26,994 nt of DNA, taken from positions 1 through 26,994 of the forward strand of contig JARWMV010000183.1 in the NCBI GenBank assembly GCA_030998015.1, in the 5' to 3' direction. Made by a program: the position numbers and the translations under genes. The DNA is from Ceratorhiza oryzae-sativae. Lineage: Eukaryota > Basidiomycota > Agaricomycetes > Cantharellales > Ceratobasidiaceae. The notes under the pieces are model-generated. The model was not told where the DNA came from. It was given only the letters and a program-made list of their open reading frames with translations, and did no database searches. Of the stretch, positions 15,697-24,580 are shown piece after piece (position 1 is the stretch's first letter; every line of letters starts with the position of its first letter).

Positions 15697-15861
15697 ATGT
15701 CATCCACAGGATTTAATTTTTTAAACGTCCTTATTGTTCTTGTACCTATGTTATTAGGTGTTGCTTTCATGACCATAATAGAAAGAAAAGTATTAGCGGC
15801 CATGCAAAGAAGAGTAGGTCCAGATACTGTTGGTATCTATGGTATAGCTCAACCATTTGCC
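15697..15861 (+). CDS. nad1: NADH dehydrogenase subunit 1, exon 1
   Basis: Start of a core membrane subunit of complex I, near the quinone-binding site. It reads [20 protein letters not shown], the first membrane helix, then [18 protein letters not shown], the highly conserved ERK..A..Q.R.GP signature, and [11 protein letters not shown]. The ATG at 15697 gives a normal-length N-terminus. The frame reaches a TAG at 15862 where the intron begins. The splice point lies between 15858 and 15861, since exon 2 resumes at ADAAKLVLKE. The exact base is ambiguous because no choice gives both an exon-final U and an intron-final G. With exons 2-4 the protein is about 330 residues, normal for NAD1. Confidence 0.95.
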
Positions 15862-16019
15862 TAGCGAGTGGCATTATCTCATGGATGCGTCGCGGTGCGT
15901 CCCTAGGGTATTCACCATGGTGAATACCCTCTTACCTTAGACAGAATCATTTGGGGCAGAGATAATTGAAAACAGAACTATATGCTGGGAACCGTCAATT
16001 AAAAATTTATACTCGTAGA

Positions 16020-16099
16020 CCCCCAATAATTGCGCATTATTGGGGGGCTACTGCCCCTCAAACAATGCAGCGTAGCTGCACATGTTTGGGGGTCAGTAG
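16020..16099 (+). mobile_element. Double-hairpin element type C in nad1 intron 1
   Basis: Left flank GTAGA 16015-16019, right flank CAGTAGA ending 16100, linker CTACTG 16048-16053 = reverse complement of the right flank CAGTAG. It lies between P and Q of the intron core, in a peripheral loop. Confidence 0.75.
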
Positions 16100-16353
16100 A
16101 GTGACAATTAAGTTTTTAGGCACAATCAGCAAGTAAGAGTTCAACTCCCTTCAACGATCACACGTTCTGCATACTTTCAAGTATGGTGGGGACCCTAGTT
16201 TCCGGTCGGGTTTCCCTTAATAAATTCTTGCCGCCGGCAGGGTCTACTGGCCTCCCAATGCGTTACCAAGCCTGGCATATTATAGTATGATGATATGATC
16301 TATTTCTTGAGGAATGCCGCTGCCGCCTTTTTATTTATTGTTCTTAATATAAT

Positions 16354-16521
16354 GCCCCCGCTCTATCGGCTAAAATCTTAGGTGTAACCCAAGATTTCAG
16401 CCGCTAAAGCGGAGGGTCAACGACCCGTGGGCATTGTTAACGAGGCCGCGTTCGCGGCGAGCCGCGCGCACGCCAGGGCCGCCTTGGCAAGCCAAGGCGT
16501 TCGCAGGCGTGCACGGGTAAT
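16354..16521 (+). mobile_element. Double-hairpin element B2, target TAAT
   Basis: TAAT at 16350-16353 and 16518-16521; linker gggCATTG pairs with AATGccc. It lies in the N-terminal codons of L6. Confidence 0.85.
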
Positions 16522-16835
16522 AAATATTTGCTCTTTTGAAATTGAATCAGCTTACTTTTGTGAACATCTCAACAATTTTTTTTACTCTGTAATTGCAGGA
16601 TTGGGTGACATTAATTGTAGTCCATTGTTAGTGCTGTCTTTTGTAGTGCCTACAAAACCCGAAGAAAACTCTGCACAAAAACCAAAACGGCGATTGAGTC
16701 AAGCGGAAAGAAATAGTTTTGAACTGGCAGAAAATTTGAAAGAAATTCTAGTTGGCTGCCTTTTGGGTGATTTACACTGTCGAGACCGTTATCAAACGGG
16801 AAATGTAACTTTATATTTCGAACAAGGAGTAAGTC

Positions 16836-17006
16836 CCGCCGGCGTTAGAGGGAATCCTAAAGATTCCCTCGTAGAAAATGACGACCGTTCGTCATTTTCA
16901 GCCGGCGGCTAAATATCGATATTATGCCGCGCACTAGCAATCGCAAACGGTTGCGATTGCTCACGTTGGTTGGTGGGACAAGTCCCACCAGCAACTAACG
17001 CGCGCG
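16836..17006 (-). mobile_element. Element A (171 bp) in L6
   Basis: Reverse orientation, flanked by mirror-image agtc..gact bases. Splits GVS from DYLFYLFELF. Confidence 0.9.
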
Positions 17007-17263
17007 GGACTATTTATTCTATTTATTTGAATTATTTGAAAGCTATTGTAGTTCAACCCCCAAAATCTATGATAGACAACCGGATACCAGAACCGGTAAA
17101 GTTTATACTCGAATTGTATTTACTACCTATTCCTTGCCTTGTTTTAATTATTTATATAACCTATTTTACCATGAGGGTAAAAAAGTAATACCATTAAATA
17201 TTGCAAATCTGCTAACACCTAGAGGTTTGGCTCACTTAATTGCTGAAGATGGATCTTTTCAAA

Positions 17264-17462
17264 CCCCCGCTTAGGGTCATCCAGCATTGTATTTATATAT
17301 AAATACATGCTGTTGACCCGAGGGGTTTGGTTATCGAGGCCGCGTTCGCGGCGAGCCGCGCGCACGCCAGGGCCGCCTTGGCTTGATTATTGACCTTAAG
17401 GTCAATATGAGCCAAGCTTGCTTGGCTTAAGCCAGGGCGTTCGCAGGCGTGCACGGGTCAAA
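17264..17462 (+). mobile_element. Double-hairpin element B, target TCAAA
   Basis: TCAAA at 17259-17263 and 17458-17462; linker TTTG. Same sub-type as 13364 and 21175 (extra ttgaccttaaggtcaa stem). It follows the EDGSFQ codons of L6. Confidence 0.9.
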
Positions 17463-17477
17463 AAACACACTCAATGG

Positions 17478-17539
17478 CCTCCGAGCCATTACCCCCCCAA
17501 ACAATGCAGCATAGCTGCATCAGTTTGGGGGGTCATTGG
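17478..17539 (+). mobile_element. Double-hairpin element type C, target AATGG
   Basis: Left AATGG 17473-17477, linker CCATT 17486-17490 (exact reverse complement), right ATTGG 17535-17539 with one mismatch. The first hairpin is reduced to an 8-base spacer (cctccgag). It lies in L6 just after the B element. Confidence 0.7.
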
Positions 17540-18239
17540 TTATTCTTTGTACTGACTCATTTAGTTACGAAGAAGTAACTCTATTATCTAATACTTTAAA
17601 TGCCAACTGGAATTTAGAGAGTTATGTTTACAAAGAAAGAGATAGTTATAGAATCAAAATACCCAAACGAAGCTTACCTAAAATGCAAAGTTTACTAAAA
17701 AACCTTATGCCTGTTATGATGTTACACAAAATTGGGCTGTAGTTATATTAAATTTTTTCCCCTCCCCTCCAGCGTACATTTTTAGGATGTCACGCCCTAC
17801 GGATAGGGTTAGGGAAAATTGAAATGGACTAATTTCACAAATTGAGCAAGCGGTTGGTCAAAACCGATTGGCGGGGCGGATTAGCGAGGGAACTTTAAAG
17901 TGATCCCTAAAATCTAGTGCCTTGTGTATTGTAATACTACTGAAATAAGTTATCTAGCTTCCAGCTGCTTAAATAACAAAGAACCCGGTAAGTTGGGTAT
18001 AACTAATATTATTGATATGATCTATTTCTTAAGGGAAAGTCGCATTAATTTTATTATTAAATTTTATTATTTACACAATTGTGCATTTAGATTCTATTGA
18101 AAATACTTATCTTGCTTTCAATCTCCTTGTTTGTAAGGAACCAGGATTTATATATCGCCAGATAATTCGATATATGTCTTGGCCTAAGATTGAGCGATTT
18201 AAAAAACATATAGCCCTTGATCATTGTCAAGATGTACCT

Positions 18240-18670
18240 CCGCCGGCGTTAGAGGGAATCCTCAGATGAGGTAGCCTTGACCATGAGTCTCATGGTCCAG
18301 GCTACCTCCCATAAAGATTCCCTCGTAGAAAATGACGACCGTTCGTCATTTTCAGCCGGCGGCTAAATATCGATATTATGCCGCGCACTAGCAATCGCAA
18401 ACGGTTGCGATTGCTCACGTTGGTTGGTGGGACAAGTCCCACCAGCAACTAACGCGCGCGGGCCCCCGCTCTATCGGCTAAAATCTTAGGTGTAACCCAA
18501 GATTTCAGCCGCCCTGCCTAGAGAACTGCGCTTTAGCGCACGTCTTGGCAGGGGTAATAAAGCGGAGGGTCAACGACCCGTGGGCATTGTTAACGAGGCC
18601 GCGTTCGCGGCGAGCCGCGCGCACGCCAGGGCCGCCTTGGCAAGCCAAGGCGTTCGCAGGCGTGCACGGG
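18240..18670 (-). mobile_element. A (221 bp) + B2 composite with nested G hairpin, copy 4
   Basis: A long form 18240-18460, then B2 whose first hairpin is split by a G hairpin (about 18512-18558) at the stem between cagccg and aaagcgg. TAAT follows at 18671. Three insertion layers: B2, A beside it, G within it. Confidence 0.85.
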
Positions 18671-18801
18671 TAATATTCTTTCTTTCCGAAAAGCCTGGAA
18701 TGGAGTTAGCGGTATTTACAAAATCACGTTTCTACCATTCCGGTTATTTAGCTACTATGGTTCTAGTGTTGATTTAGGGGCCCGATTCAAATATCATTTT
18801 T

Positions 18802-19077
18802 GCAGCGCGCTATGCGGCTGCCCAGCAGCGCGCTATGCGGCTGCCCAGCAGCGCGCTATGCGGCTGCCCAGCAGCGCGCTATGCGGCTGCCCAGCAGCGC
18901 GCTATGCGGCTGCCCAGCAGCGCGCTATGCGGCTGCCCAGCAGCGCGCTATGCGGCTGCCCAGCAGCGCGCTATGCGGCTGCCCAGCAGCGCGCTATGCG
19001 GCTGCCCAGCAGCGCGCTATGCGGCTGCCCAGCAGCGCGCTATGCGGCTGCCCAGCAGCGCGCTATGCGGCTGCCCA
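18802..19077 (+). repeat. Tandem array, 12 exact copies of a 23-bp unit
   Basis: The unit starts gcagcgcgctatg and ends ggctgccca; 276 bp = 12 x 23 with no mismatch. The unit can fold (gcagc/gctgc). It is inserted in G4 between YHF and NGPKQNN. All three frames are open through it, so long ORFs over the array are artefacts. A single diverged unit lies inverted at 23471. Confidence 0.95.
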
Positions 19078-19154
19078 CAATGGACCCAAACAAAACAACT
19101 TCTTGGGTATATTTCTTAAAGTATTTGGTTGGTCTTTATTTTCAATCACTGTAG

Positions 19155-19410
19155 ACCCCCGACATTGCCGCGCGCGTTAGTTGCTGGTGGGACTTGTCCC
19201 ACCAACCAACGTGAGCAATCGCAACCGTTTGCGATTGCTAGTGCGCGGCATAATATCGATATTTAGCCGCCGGCTGAAAATGACGAACGGTCGTCATTTT
19301 CTACGAGGGAATCTTTAGGATTCCCTCTAACGCCGGCGGGCATTACAATATCGGGGGGTTGCTGCCCACCAAACAATGCAGCGTAGCTGCACATGTTTGG
19401 GGGTCAGTAG
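19155..19410 (+). mobile_element. Type C element with element A in its first loop
   Basis: GTAG at 19151-19154 and 19407-19410. The first hairpin (acccccgacatt..aatatcgggggg) is split by A copy 10 (19169-19339, 171 bp); the second is a C hairpin. Its linker ttgctg does not match the target. Removal restores SITV-ETCTREQL of G4. Confidence 0.8.
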
Positions 19411-19680
19411 TAGAAACTTGTACCCGAGAACAGCTAAATGACCGAGAAAATTGGTATTTATCTAACTTCAAACCGCTCCTTAATATTTTAATGATTGCAT
19501 CATCGGATCCACGAGTTCCAGGTATTTTATCGGCATTAACTCGAGCAAAGATTAGTTCTAGCTTACAGGGTCGAAAAGATTCTGAAGCCACTCGAGTTCG
19601 AAAAAGTATTTCAAAACTGGGAATAAATAATCCATTTTATGGTAAAGGTCCCGGAATCCGAGCTTTAGATATTGCAGGTG

Positions 19681-19798
19681 ACCCCCAATAAGGCAATGGC
19701 CTCCCAATGCGTCACAAACGTATTGGGGGGGGGCCATTACCTTATGCAATGAGCGCCACAAGTCTTGTGGCGCGCATTGCAATCATTGGGGAGCAGCT
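19681..19798 (+). mobile_element. Double-hairpin element type C in G4
   Basis: Flanked by CAGGTG (19675-19680) and CAGCTG (19793-19798). The arms include the cctcccaatgcg/cgtattggggg nest and gcgccacaagtcttgtggcgc. Collapsing restores DIA-AEKAGTK. Confidence 0.7.
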
Positions 19799-19830
19799 GA
19801 AAAAGCTGGAACTAAAATTTATGTATATGA

Positions 19831-19998
19831 CCCGTGCACGCCTGCGAACGCCTTGGCTTAAGCCAAGGCGGCCCTGGCGTGCGCGCGGCTCGCCGCGAAC
19901 GCGGCCTCGATAACCATACCCACGGGTCGTTGACCCTCCGCTTATCGGCTGAAATCTTGGGTTACACCTAAGATTTCAGCCGATAAGCGGGGGTATGA
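19831..19998 (-). mobile_element. Double-hairpin element B, target TATGA, with swapped first hairpin
   Basis: TATGA at 19826-19830 and 19994-19998. On the minus strand the linker is gggTATGG, a perfect match to CATAccc, although the first hairpin is of the aatctt..aagatt type otherwise seen in B2. Confidence 0.9.
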
Positions 19999-20196
19999 TG
20001 CAACTAATTTTACACTTGTGAGTGGGGGCCCTTTTCGAAGTATCCGAATGGCTGCAAAGGTAACGCACATTTCTGCAAGAACACTTGGCAGAAATCTAGA
20101 TACGAAAAAACCATTCAAAGGATATTATTATTACAGTCATGCTCAATTCACAATATAAAAACCATTAAAATCAATCCCCTTTCCCCAAGAAAAGTC

Positions 20197-20304
20197 GCAG
20201 ATGCGGCTAAATTAGTGCTTAAAGAAACAATTATACCAGCACAAGCAAATAAAGTACTTTTTTATTTAGCACCTGTTGCTACTTTAATCTTTAGTCTATT
20301 AGGT
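20197..20304 (+). CDS. nad1: NADH dehydrogenase subunit 1, exon 2
   Basis: Encodes ADAAKLVLKETIIPAQANKV then LFYLAPVATLIFSLLG: the conserved ADA.KL..KE loop and second membrane helix. It ends with ggt (20302-20304), exon-final U as usual before a group I intron. The 36 codons are uninterrupted by elements. Confidence 0.95.
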
Positions 20305-20353
20305 CTAAAATAACCTGGCTTAATTAAAATTTCACTATATGCTAGAACAATTG

Positions 20354-20436
20354 ACCCCCAATGCCTTACAGCATGTTGGGGGGCAATTGCCCCCCCAAAC
20401 AATGCAGCGTAGCTGCATTGTTTGGGGGGTCAATTG
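20354..20436 (+). mobile_element. Double-hairpin element type C, target AATTG
   Basis: AATTG at 20349-20353 and 20432-20436; linker CAATTG at 20384-20389 includes the exact reverse complement. Hairpins acccccaatgc..gcatgttgggggg and the canonical C hairpin. It lies in the 5' region of intron 2. Confidence 0.9.
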
Positions 20437-20855
20437 TCAAAAACCTCTGGGTAGCTGGCCATTCCATTGTAGGTGAAATGGCATGTTAGGCTATAAATTC
20501 TGAGGTATTATTATCCCTTGTTGTCTACAAACAGCAAGAAAATTTCTTATTTGTGATATTAACTTTCGACTAGCAGGCTTTAATGACAAAAATCAAAGCC
20601 TCAGAGACTATACGTGAAAATTTTGTAAAATAGACAGAAAAGTGCATTAATTCCAATGCTTTACGCCTTTTCATTAATCTATTGAGAAAAAAGACATAGT
20701 CCAAACTAATGCAAAATATTTTAGCAAATATAGTTGAATTCGTTAATAAAATTAAAAATTGGTTATTTATATTTAACGCATATGTTAAAGATGCTTATGC
20801 TAAATTCAAATTTTTTGTGTTAACTACTTTAATAAAATTTTACTGCTATATGCCT

Positions 20856-21077
20856 CCGCGCGCGTTAGTTGCTGGTGGGACTTGTCCCACCAACCAACGT
20901 GAGCAATCGCAACCGTTTGCGATTGCTAGTGCGCGGCATAATATCGATATTTAGCCGCCGGCTGAAAATGACGAACGGTCGTCATTTTCTACGAGGGAAT
21001 CTTTATGGGAGGTAGCCTGGACCATGAGACTCATGGTCAAGGCTACCTCATCTGAGGATTCCCTCTAACGCCGGCGG
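20856..21077 (+). mobile_element. Element A long form in L7
   Basis: 221 bp plus one flanking c. The last arm's loop holds the 50-bp ggtagcctggaccatgag../..ggtcaaggctacc hairpin. Removing 222 bp joins YMP to SLRKYS in frame. Confidence 0.9.
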
Positions 21078-21174
21078 AGTCTAAGAAAATATTCTACTGA
21101 TTCTACGGACGTAAAAAATAGCCGTATAAAGGGGCCTAGAACTCCGGACGCCCCAGATCTGACCGAATATCAAA

Positions 21175-21373
21175 CCCCCGCTTAGGGTCATCCAGCATTG
21201 TATTTATATATAAATACATGCTGTTGACCCGAGGGGTTTGGTTATCGAGGCCGCGTTCGCGGCGAGCCGCGCGCACGCCAGGGCCGCCTTGGCTTGATTA
21301 TTGACCTTAAGGTCAATATGAGCCAAGCTTGCTTGGCTTAAGCCAGGGCGTTCGCAGGCGTGCACGGGTCAAA
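21175..21373 (+). mobile_element. Double-hairpin element B, target TCAAA
   Basis: TCAAA at 21170-21174 and 21369-21373; linker TTTG. Near-identical to 13364 and 17264. It lies upstream of the first LAGLIDADG motif of L7. Confidence 0.9.
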
Positions 21374-21797
21374 AAGAAGTAATATTTGGAACAATGCTGG
21401 GAGATGCTACAGCAGAAAAATCTCAATTAAATGGTAACACAAGATTGCGGTTTTATATGTCTAATGTAAACCAAGAATTAATTTTTCATTTATATTCTAT
21501 TTTTAAACCCTTTGTTAGAACAGCCCCCAAAGAAGTTACCAGAAAACAAAACGAACTTACTGGGAAAATTCATACAGATATACGGTTTTCTACCTTAAAA
21601 TATCCTATGTTTAACTGGGTAATTGACGACTTTTATGTTAAAGATTTACAAAATAACATAAAAATTGTACCCTTAAATGCCCATGAAAAACTAACACCCG
21701 TTGGTTTAGCTTTTCTTATTATGGATGATGCTTCGTTTAACATAACAAAAGGCCATTTAGTCATTTGTACAGATTCTTACTCAAAAGAAGATGTTTC

Positions 21798-21833
21798 CAA
21801 AAAACACCTTCACGGTGGTTTTGGGCCCTACGG
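21798..21833 (+). repeat. Short hairpin insertion in L7, in frame
   Basis: ccaaaaaacacc ttca cggtggttttgg followed by gccctacgg. Same arm as in the compound at 4680-4740. It adds about 12 residues (KKHLHGGFGPYG) without a frameshift, between KEDV and LIDIFNSK. Confidence 0.7.
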
Positions 21834-21998
21834 GCTACGCTTAATTGATATTTTTAATTCTAAATTTGGATTATCTTGTGGATTGATTAACCATGGAATT
21901 ACAAAAGGCGGAAATATCTCTTATCGAATCCGAATTAACAAATCCTCAATGCCCTCTTTAATTAACTTAGTTAAACCCCACATCATACCCTCAATGCC

Positions 21999-22219
21999 CG
22001 CGCGCGTTAGTTGCTGGTGGGACTTGTCCCACCAACCAACGTGAGCAATCGCAACCGTTTGCGATTGCTAGTGCGCGGCATAATATCGATATTTAGCCGC
22101 CGGCTGAAAATGACGAACGGTCGTCATTTTCTACGAGGGAATCTTTATGGGAGGTAGCCTGGACCATGAGACTCATGGTCAAGGCTACCTCATCTGAGGA
22201 TTCCCTCTAACGCCGGCGG
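21999..22219 (+). mobile_element. Element A long form at the end of L7
   Basis: 221 bp, inserted between ATG-cc and ggtctttaa of L7. The missing conserved residues indicate loss of about a dozen target bases. Confidence 0.9.
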
Positions 22220-22259
22220 GGGTCTTTAATGTTCAAAGGGCATATTTTGCATAGTTTTG

Positions 22260-22619
22260 TGGGCAGTAATTCCTTTCGGAGATGGTTTAGTACTCTTCGA
22301 TTTCTCTTTAGGAATCTTGTATACATTAGCTCTATCCTCTCTAGGAATCTATGGAGTATTATTTGCGGGATGGTCTGCTAATTCTAAATACGCCTTTTTA
22401 GGTTCTTTAAGATCAACTGCGGCTATGATAAGTTACGAGTTAGTACTTAGTTCAGCGGTAGTAATTGTAATTTTAATCACAGGTTCGTTCAACATTACAA
22501 AAATCATTGAGAGCCAACAAGCTGTTTGGAGTGTTATACCCCTACTAACAATATTTTTATTCTATTTCATATCAGTATTGGCAGAAACATCAAGAACTCC
22601 ATTTGATCTTCAGGAGGCT
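22260..22619 (+). CDS. nad1: NADH dehydrogenase subunit 1, exon 3
   Basis: 120 codons, from WAVIPFGDGLVLFDFSLGIL through SSLGIYGVLFAGWSANSKYA and FLGSLRSTAAMISYELVLSS to AETSRTPFDLQEA. These are the central helices and the conserved E-rich loop that contributes to the quinone channel. It starts after an intron-final G and ends in U (gct 22617-22619). Joining to exon 4 gives QEA-ESELVAG, the conserved motif. No elements interrupt it. Confidence 0.95.
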
Positions 22620-22782
22620 GCATTACTAAGAGTATAACCACAATTTGGCTCTAAGGATTCGGTCTCCTTAAAGACCGCTATATGCTGGAAAATTCTACCG
22701 GTTGAACACATAGCCGTTCTTTCTGTATGTTTAGTAGAACAATCAGCAGGAAACACTAAACTTCCCGCTAGTTCCCTGTAGA

Positions 22783-22950
22783 CCCCCAATAATTGCAATG
22801 TCGCCATTGACCCCCCAAACTGATGCAGCTATGCTGCATTGTTTGGGGGGGTAACCTTATTGGGGGGCGGATGCCCCTCAAACAATGCAGCGGACCCTCC
22901 CACCTGGGATTGGGTCCGCTGCACATGTTTGGGGGGCACTAGCATTTTAT
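22783..22950 (+). mobile_element. Compound type C element in nad1 intron 3
   Basis: Left GTAGA at 22778-22782 as in 2468, but no clear right copy. It holds a nested unit CATTG-acccccc..ggggggg (22801-22852) and a C hairpin whose loop contains a gcggaccc..gggtccgc hairpin (22890-22922). Flanks ttccctgta and cgacaggg match those at 2461-2598, so both introns carry an element at an equivalent site. Confidence 0.65.
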
Positions 22951-23031
22951 GAGCTGACGACAGGGTTCCCGCTTGGGGCAAGTTTGGTATCCTCAGAGAA
23001 TAGACGTGGTCAATGGAATTCTTAAACTATA

Positions 23032-23172
23032 CCCCGCTAATCGATACCCCTGCCAAGACGTGCGCTAAAGCGCAGTTCTCTAGGCAGGGTGTAGATTTGC
23101 CTTCGCAAATCATCGATTATTGGAGCCCTCCGCGCTTAGGCCGCCCTGCGGGCGATCAAAGAGCGCGGAGGG
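23032..23172 (-). repeat. 141-bp G+H composite, left arm of inverted pair
   Basis: taccccgctaatcgat, a G hairpin, gtagatttgccttcgcaaat and an H hairpin. Almost exact reverse complement of 24847-24987. Confidence 0.85.
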
Positions 23173-23470
23173 TTTTAGTTTAATGTTTAGTTTTCCATTA
23201 AGATATATTCCTTTTTAATCTAGGTAAATAGAATAAATTAAATTTAAAGGCTAACTAGCAAGTCTATAACTCTAAACCCCAGATCACATAGCTTCTCGAA
23301 TGGGCCTATGAAGGTTTGCCCCCGTTCGGCAACTAGATCAGTGCTGAAATTTGAACTAGTTGCAAAATTTTTTAAAAGAGATTCTAGTTGAAAATTTAAT
23401 TTTATATGCAAAATGGAATTTACAGGGTCCCACTCCCCCTCTCTTGGCTACGATTGTTAGCCTCGGGGTC

Positions 23471-23493
23471 TGGGCAGCCGCGTAACGCGCTGC
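23471..23493 (-). repeat. Single inverted copy of the 23-bp array unit
   Basis: tgggcagccgcgtaac then gcgctgc matches the reverse complement of the 18802-19077 unit at 21 of 23 positions. The two changes are in the loop. Confidence 0.75.
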
Positions 23494-23508
23494 AACTATG
23501 AAGAAATC

Positions 23509-23679
23509 CGCGCGCGTTAGTTGCTGGTGGGACTTGTCCCACCAACCAACGTGAGCAATCGCAACCGTTTGCGATTGCTAGTGCGCGGCATAATATCGAT
23601 ATTTAGCCGCCGGCTGAAAATGACGAACGGTCGTCATTTTCTACGAGGGAATCTTTAGGATTCCCTCTAACGCCGGCGG
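23509..23679 (+). mobile_element. Element A (171 bp) in nad1 intron 3, outside ORF
   Basis: Second of two A copies outside a HEG; lies about 90 bp upstream of the G5 start. Confidence 0.9.
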
Positions 23680-23785
23680 GCCAAGTCTTGTGACAAGATA
23701 AATCCTTTGCCATTTGAACTGGTGGGGCGTATTTAGATTTAGAGACTATTACAATATCTACCAATAAAAATGTTATCAAATTTGA

Positions 23786-23999
23786 CCCGAGCACGCCTGC
23801 GAACGCCCTGGCTTAAGCCAAGGCGGCCCTGGCGTGCGCGCGGCGTCTGATTCCGAGGTACCCTGGAACTGAAAGTTCCAGGGTACCTCGCAATACCTCG
23901 CCGCGAACGCGGCCTCGATAACCAAACCCCTCGGGTCTACGCGTATCGGCTGAAATCTTGGGTTACACCTAAGATTTTAGCCGATAAGCGGGGGTTTGA
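23786..23999 (-). mobile_element. Double-hairpin element B, target TTTGA (reverse TCAAA), swapped hairpin
   Basis: TTTGA at 23781-23785 and 23995-23999. On the minus strand the first hairpin is the aatcttaggtgtaaccc type but the linker is TTTG, matching its own target. A ggtaccctggaact hairpin is nested in the second arm (23853-23899). Confidence 0.9.
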
Positions 24000-24303
24000 T
24001 TAATTTCTTATTTCCTCTTAGAGGATATCTATTTTCAATTTTACTTTGTGTGTTTTTAATTACAGTTATATTTACTATGTTAATTGAATTTGAAGAGATA
24101 CTTAACTTTATCCTTCCAAATAATATGGTATCTAGCTTAATCTCTGCATTAGTGCCTTTAAAGGTATATTCTGATTTAAATGATCCTAAAGATGTTCGTG
24201 CAGATCTTAAAAAAGTTGGCGGTGTTTATGGTTTAGTCAACACTAAAGATGGAAAACAATACATAGGGTCCAGCAAAGATATGTATGAAAGATTCACAGA
24301 TCC

Positions 24304-24474
24304 CGCGCGCGTTAGTTGCTGGTGGGACTTGTCCCACCAACCAACGTGAGCAATCGCAACCGTTTGCGATTGCTAGTGCGCGGCATAATATCGATATTTA
24401 GCCGCCGGCTGAAAATGACGAACGGTCGTCATTTTCTACGAGGGAATCTTTAGGATTCCCTCTAACGCCGGCGG
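24304..24474 (+). mobile_element. Element A (171 bp) in G5
   Basis: Interrupts the GIY-YIG domain after KDMYERFTD. Confidence 0.9.
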
Positions 24475-24580
24475 AGGGTATCACAACAAATGCCAGATTA
24501 CAGCGAAGTATGAAAAAACATGGTATAAATAATTTTATTTTTGTAGTTTATTATTATCACGAAGATCCTTTAACTCAAGC

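Larger units (their letters stand above)
16314..17742 (+). pseudogene. LAGLIDADG homing endonuclease L6 (nad1 intron 1), four insertions
   Basis: ATG at 16314 gives MPLPPFYLLFL and, after collapsing a B2 element, runs on into NICSFEIESAYF. Then come KRRLSQAERNSFELAENLKE, first motif ILVGCLLGDLH, YFEQGVS, an A element, DYLFYLFELFESYC, TGKVYTRIVF, IPLNIANLLTPRGLAHLIAE-DGSF (second motif), a B element, a C element, and CTDSFSYEEVTLLSNTL. It ends PVMMLHKIGL, TAG 17740-17742. Each junction restores the frame when the element and one target copy are removed. Both catalytic acidic positions (GDLH, AEDG) are present, so the gene would be functional without the elements. Confidence 0.8.
18081..20158 (+). 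pseudogene. GIY-YIG homing endonuclease G4 (nad1 intron 1), five insertions
   Basis: The start is uncertain: GTG at 18081, or upstream of it from ATG 18018 in another frame. After an A+B2 composite the nuclease domain appears as GVSGIYKITFLPF and SYYGSSVDLGARFKYHF (GIY and YIG). A 276-bp tandem array interrupts next; then come PKQNNFLGIFLKVFGWSLFS, a C/A compound, REQLNDRENWYLSNFKPLLN and ISSSLQGRKDSEATR (NUMOD3-like). After two more elements a helix-turn-helix-like tail follows (SIRMAAKVTHISARTLGRNL) and the gene ends AQFTI, TAA 20156-20158. Junctions at 19681-19798 and 19831-19998 collapse in frame. The tandem array leaves the downstream frame shifted. Confidence 0.75.
15862..20196 (+). other. 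nad1 intron 1, group I, with two endonuclease genes
   Basis: Core segments at the 5' end: P tatgctgggaacc (15981), Q aatcagcaagtaag (16124), R caacgatcacacg (16152) and S gatatgatct (16292). P7 can form between gatca and tgatc. It holds LAGLIDADG gene L6 and GIY-YIG gene G4. An 18-bp direct repeat (16291-16308 and 18013-18030) covers the S segment and flanks L6, suggesting L6 was inserted with a duplicated S. A perfect hairpin agggtattcaccatgg..accct is at 15905-15930. 17743-18012 between the genes has no ORF. Confidence 0.75.
20709..22229 (+). pseudogene. LAGLIDADG homing endonuclease L7 (nad1 intron 2), four insertions
   Basis: MQNILANIVEFVNKIKNWLF opens a hydrophobic N-terminal region ending FYCYMP. 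After an A element comes SLRKYSTDSTDVKNSRIKG, and after a B element EVIFGTMLGDATAEKS (first motif). Then come FYMSNVNQELIFHLYSIF, TGKIHTDIRFST, second motif LTPVGLAFLIMDDASF and CTDSYSKEDV. A small hairpin insertion follows, then LIDIFNSKFGLSCGLI and RIRINKSSMPSLINLVKPHI. A last A element separates PSMP from GL and TAA (22227-22229); relatives have about four residues (YKI-like) there, so this insertion replaced or deleted a few bases. The reading frame is preserved at the other junctions. Confidence 0.8.
20305..22259 (+). other. nad1 intron 2, group I, LAGLIDADG gene after the core
   Basis: R segment tcagagactatacgtg (20601-20616) and S segment aaaaaagacatagtcc (20687-20702) are clear. The ORF begins seven bases after S, so it lies in the P9 region. 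The intron ends in G (22259). A C element sits near the 5' end. Confidence 0.85.

Noticed and set aside
18802..19077. Long ORFs over the 23-bp tandem array
   Set aside because: The 23-bp period without stops keeps all frames open; this is a repeat artefact.
18802..19077. CRISPR array
   Set aside because: Units abut exactly with no spacers, in a mitochondrial context.
15862..20196. Group II intron in nad1
   Set aside because: No GTGYG start, no domain V signature and no reverse transcriptase; P/Q/R-like segments favour group I.
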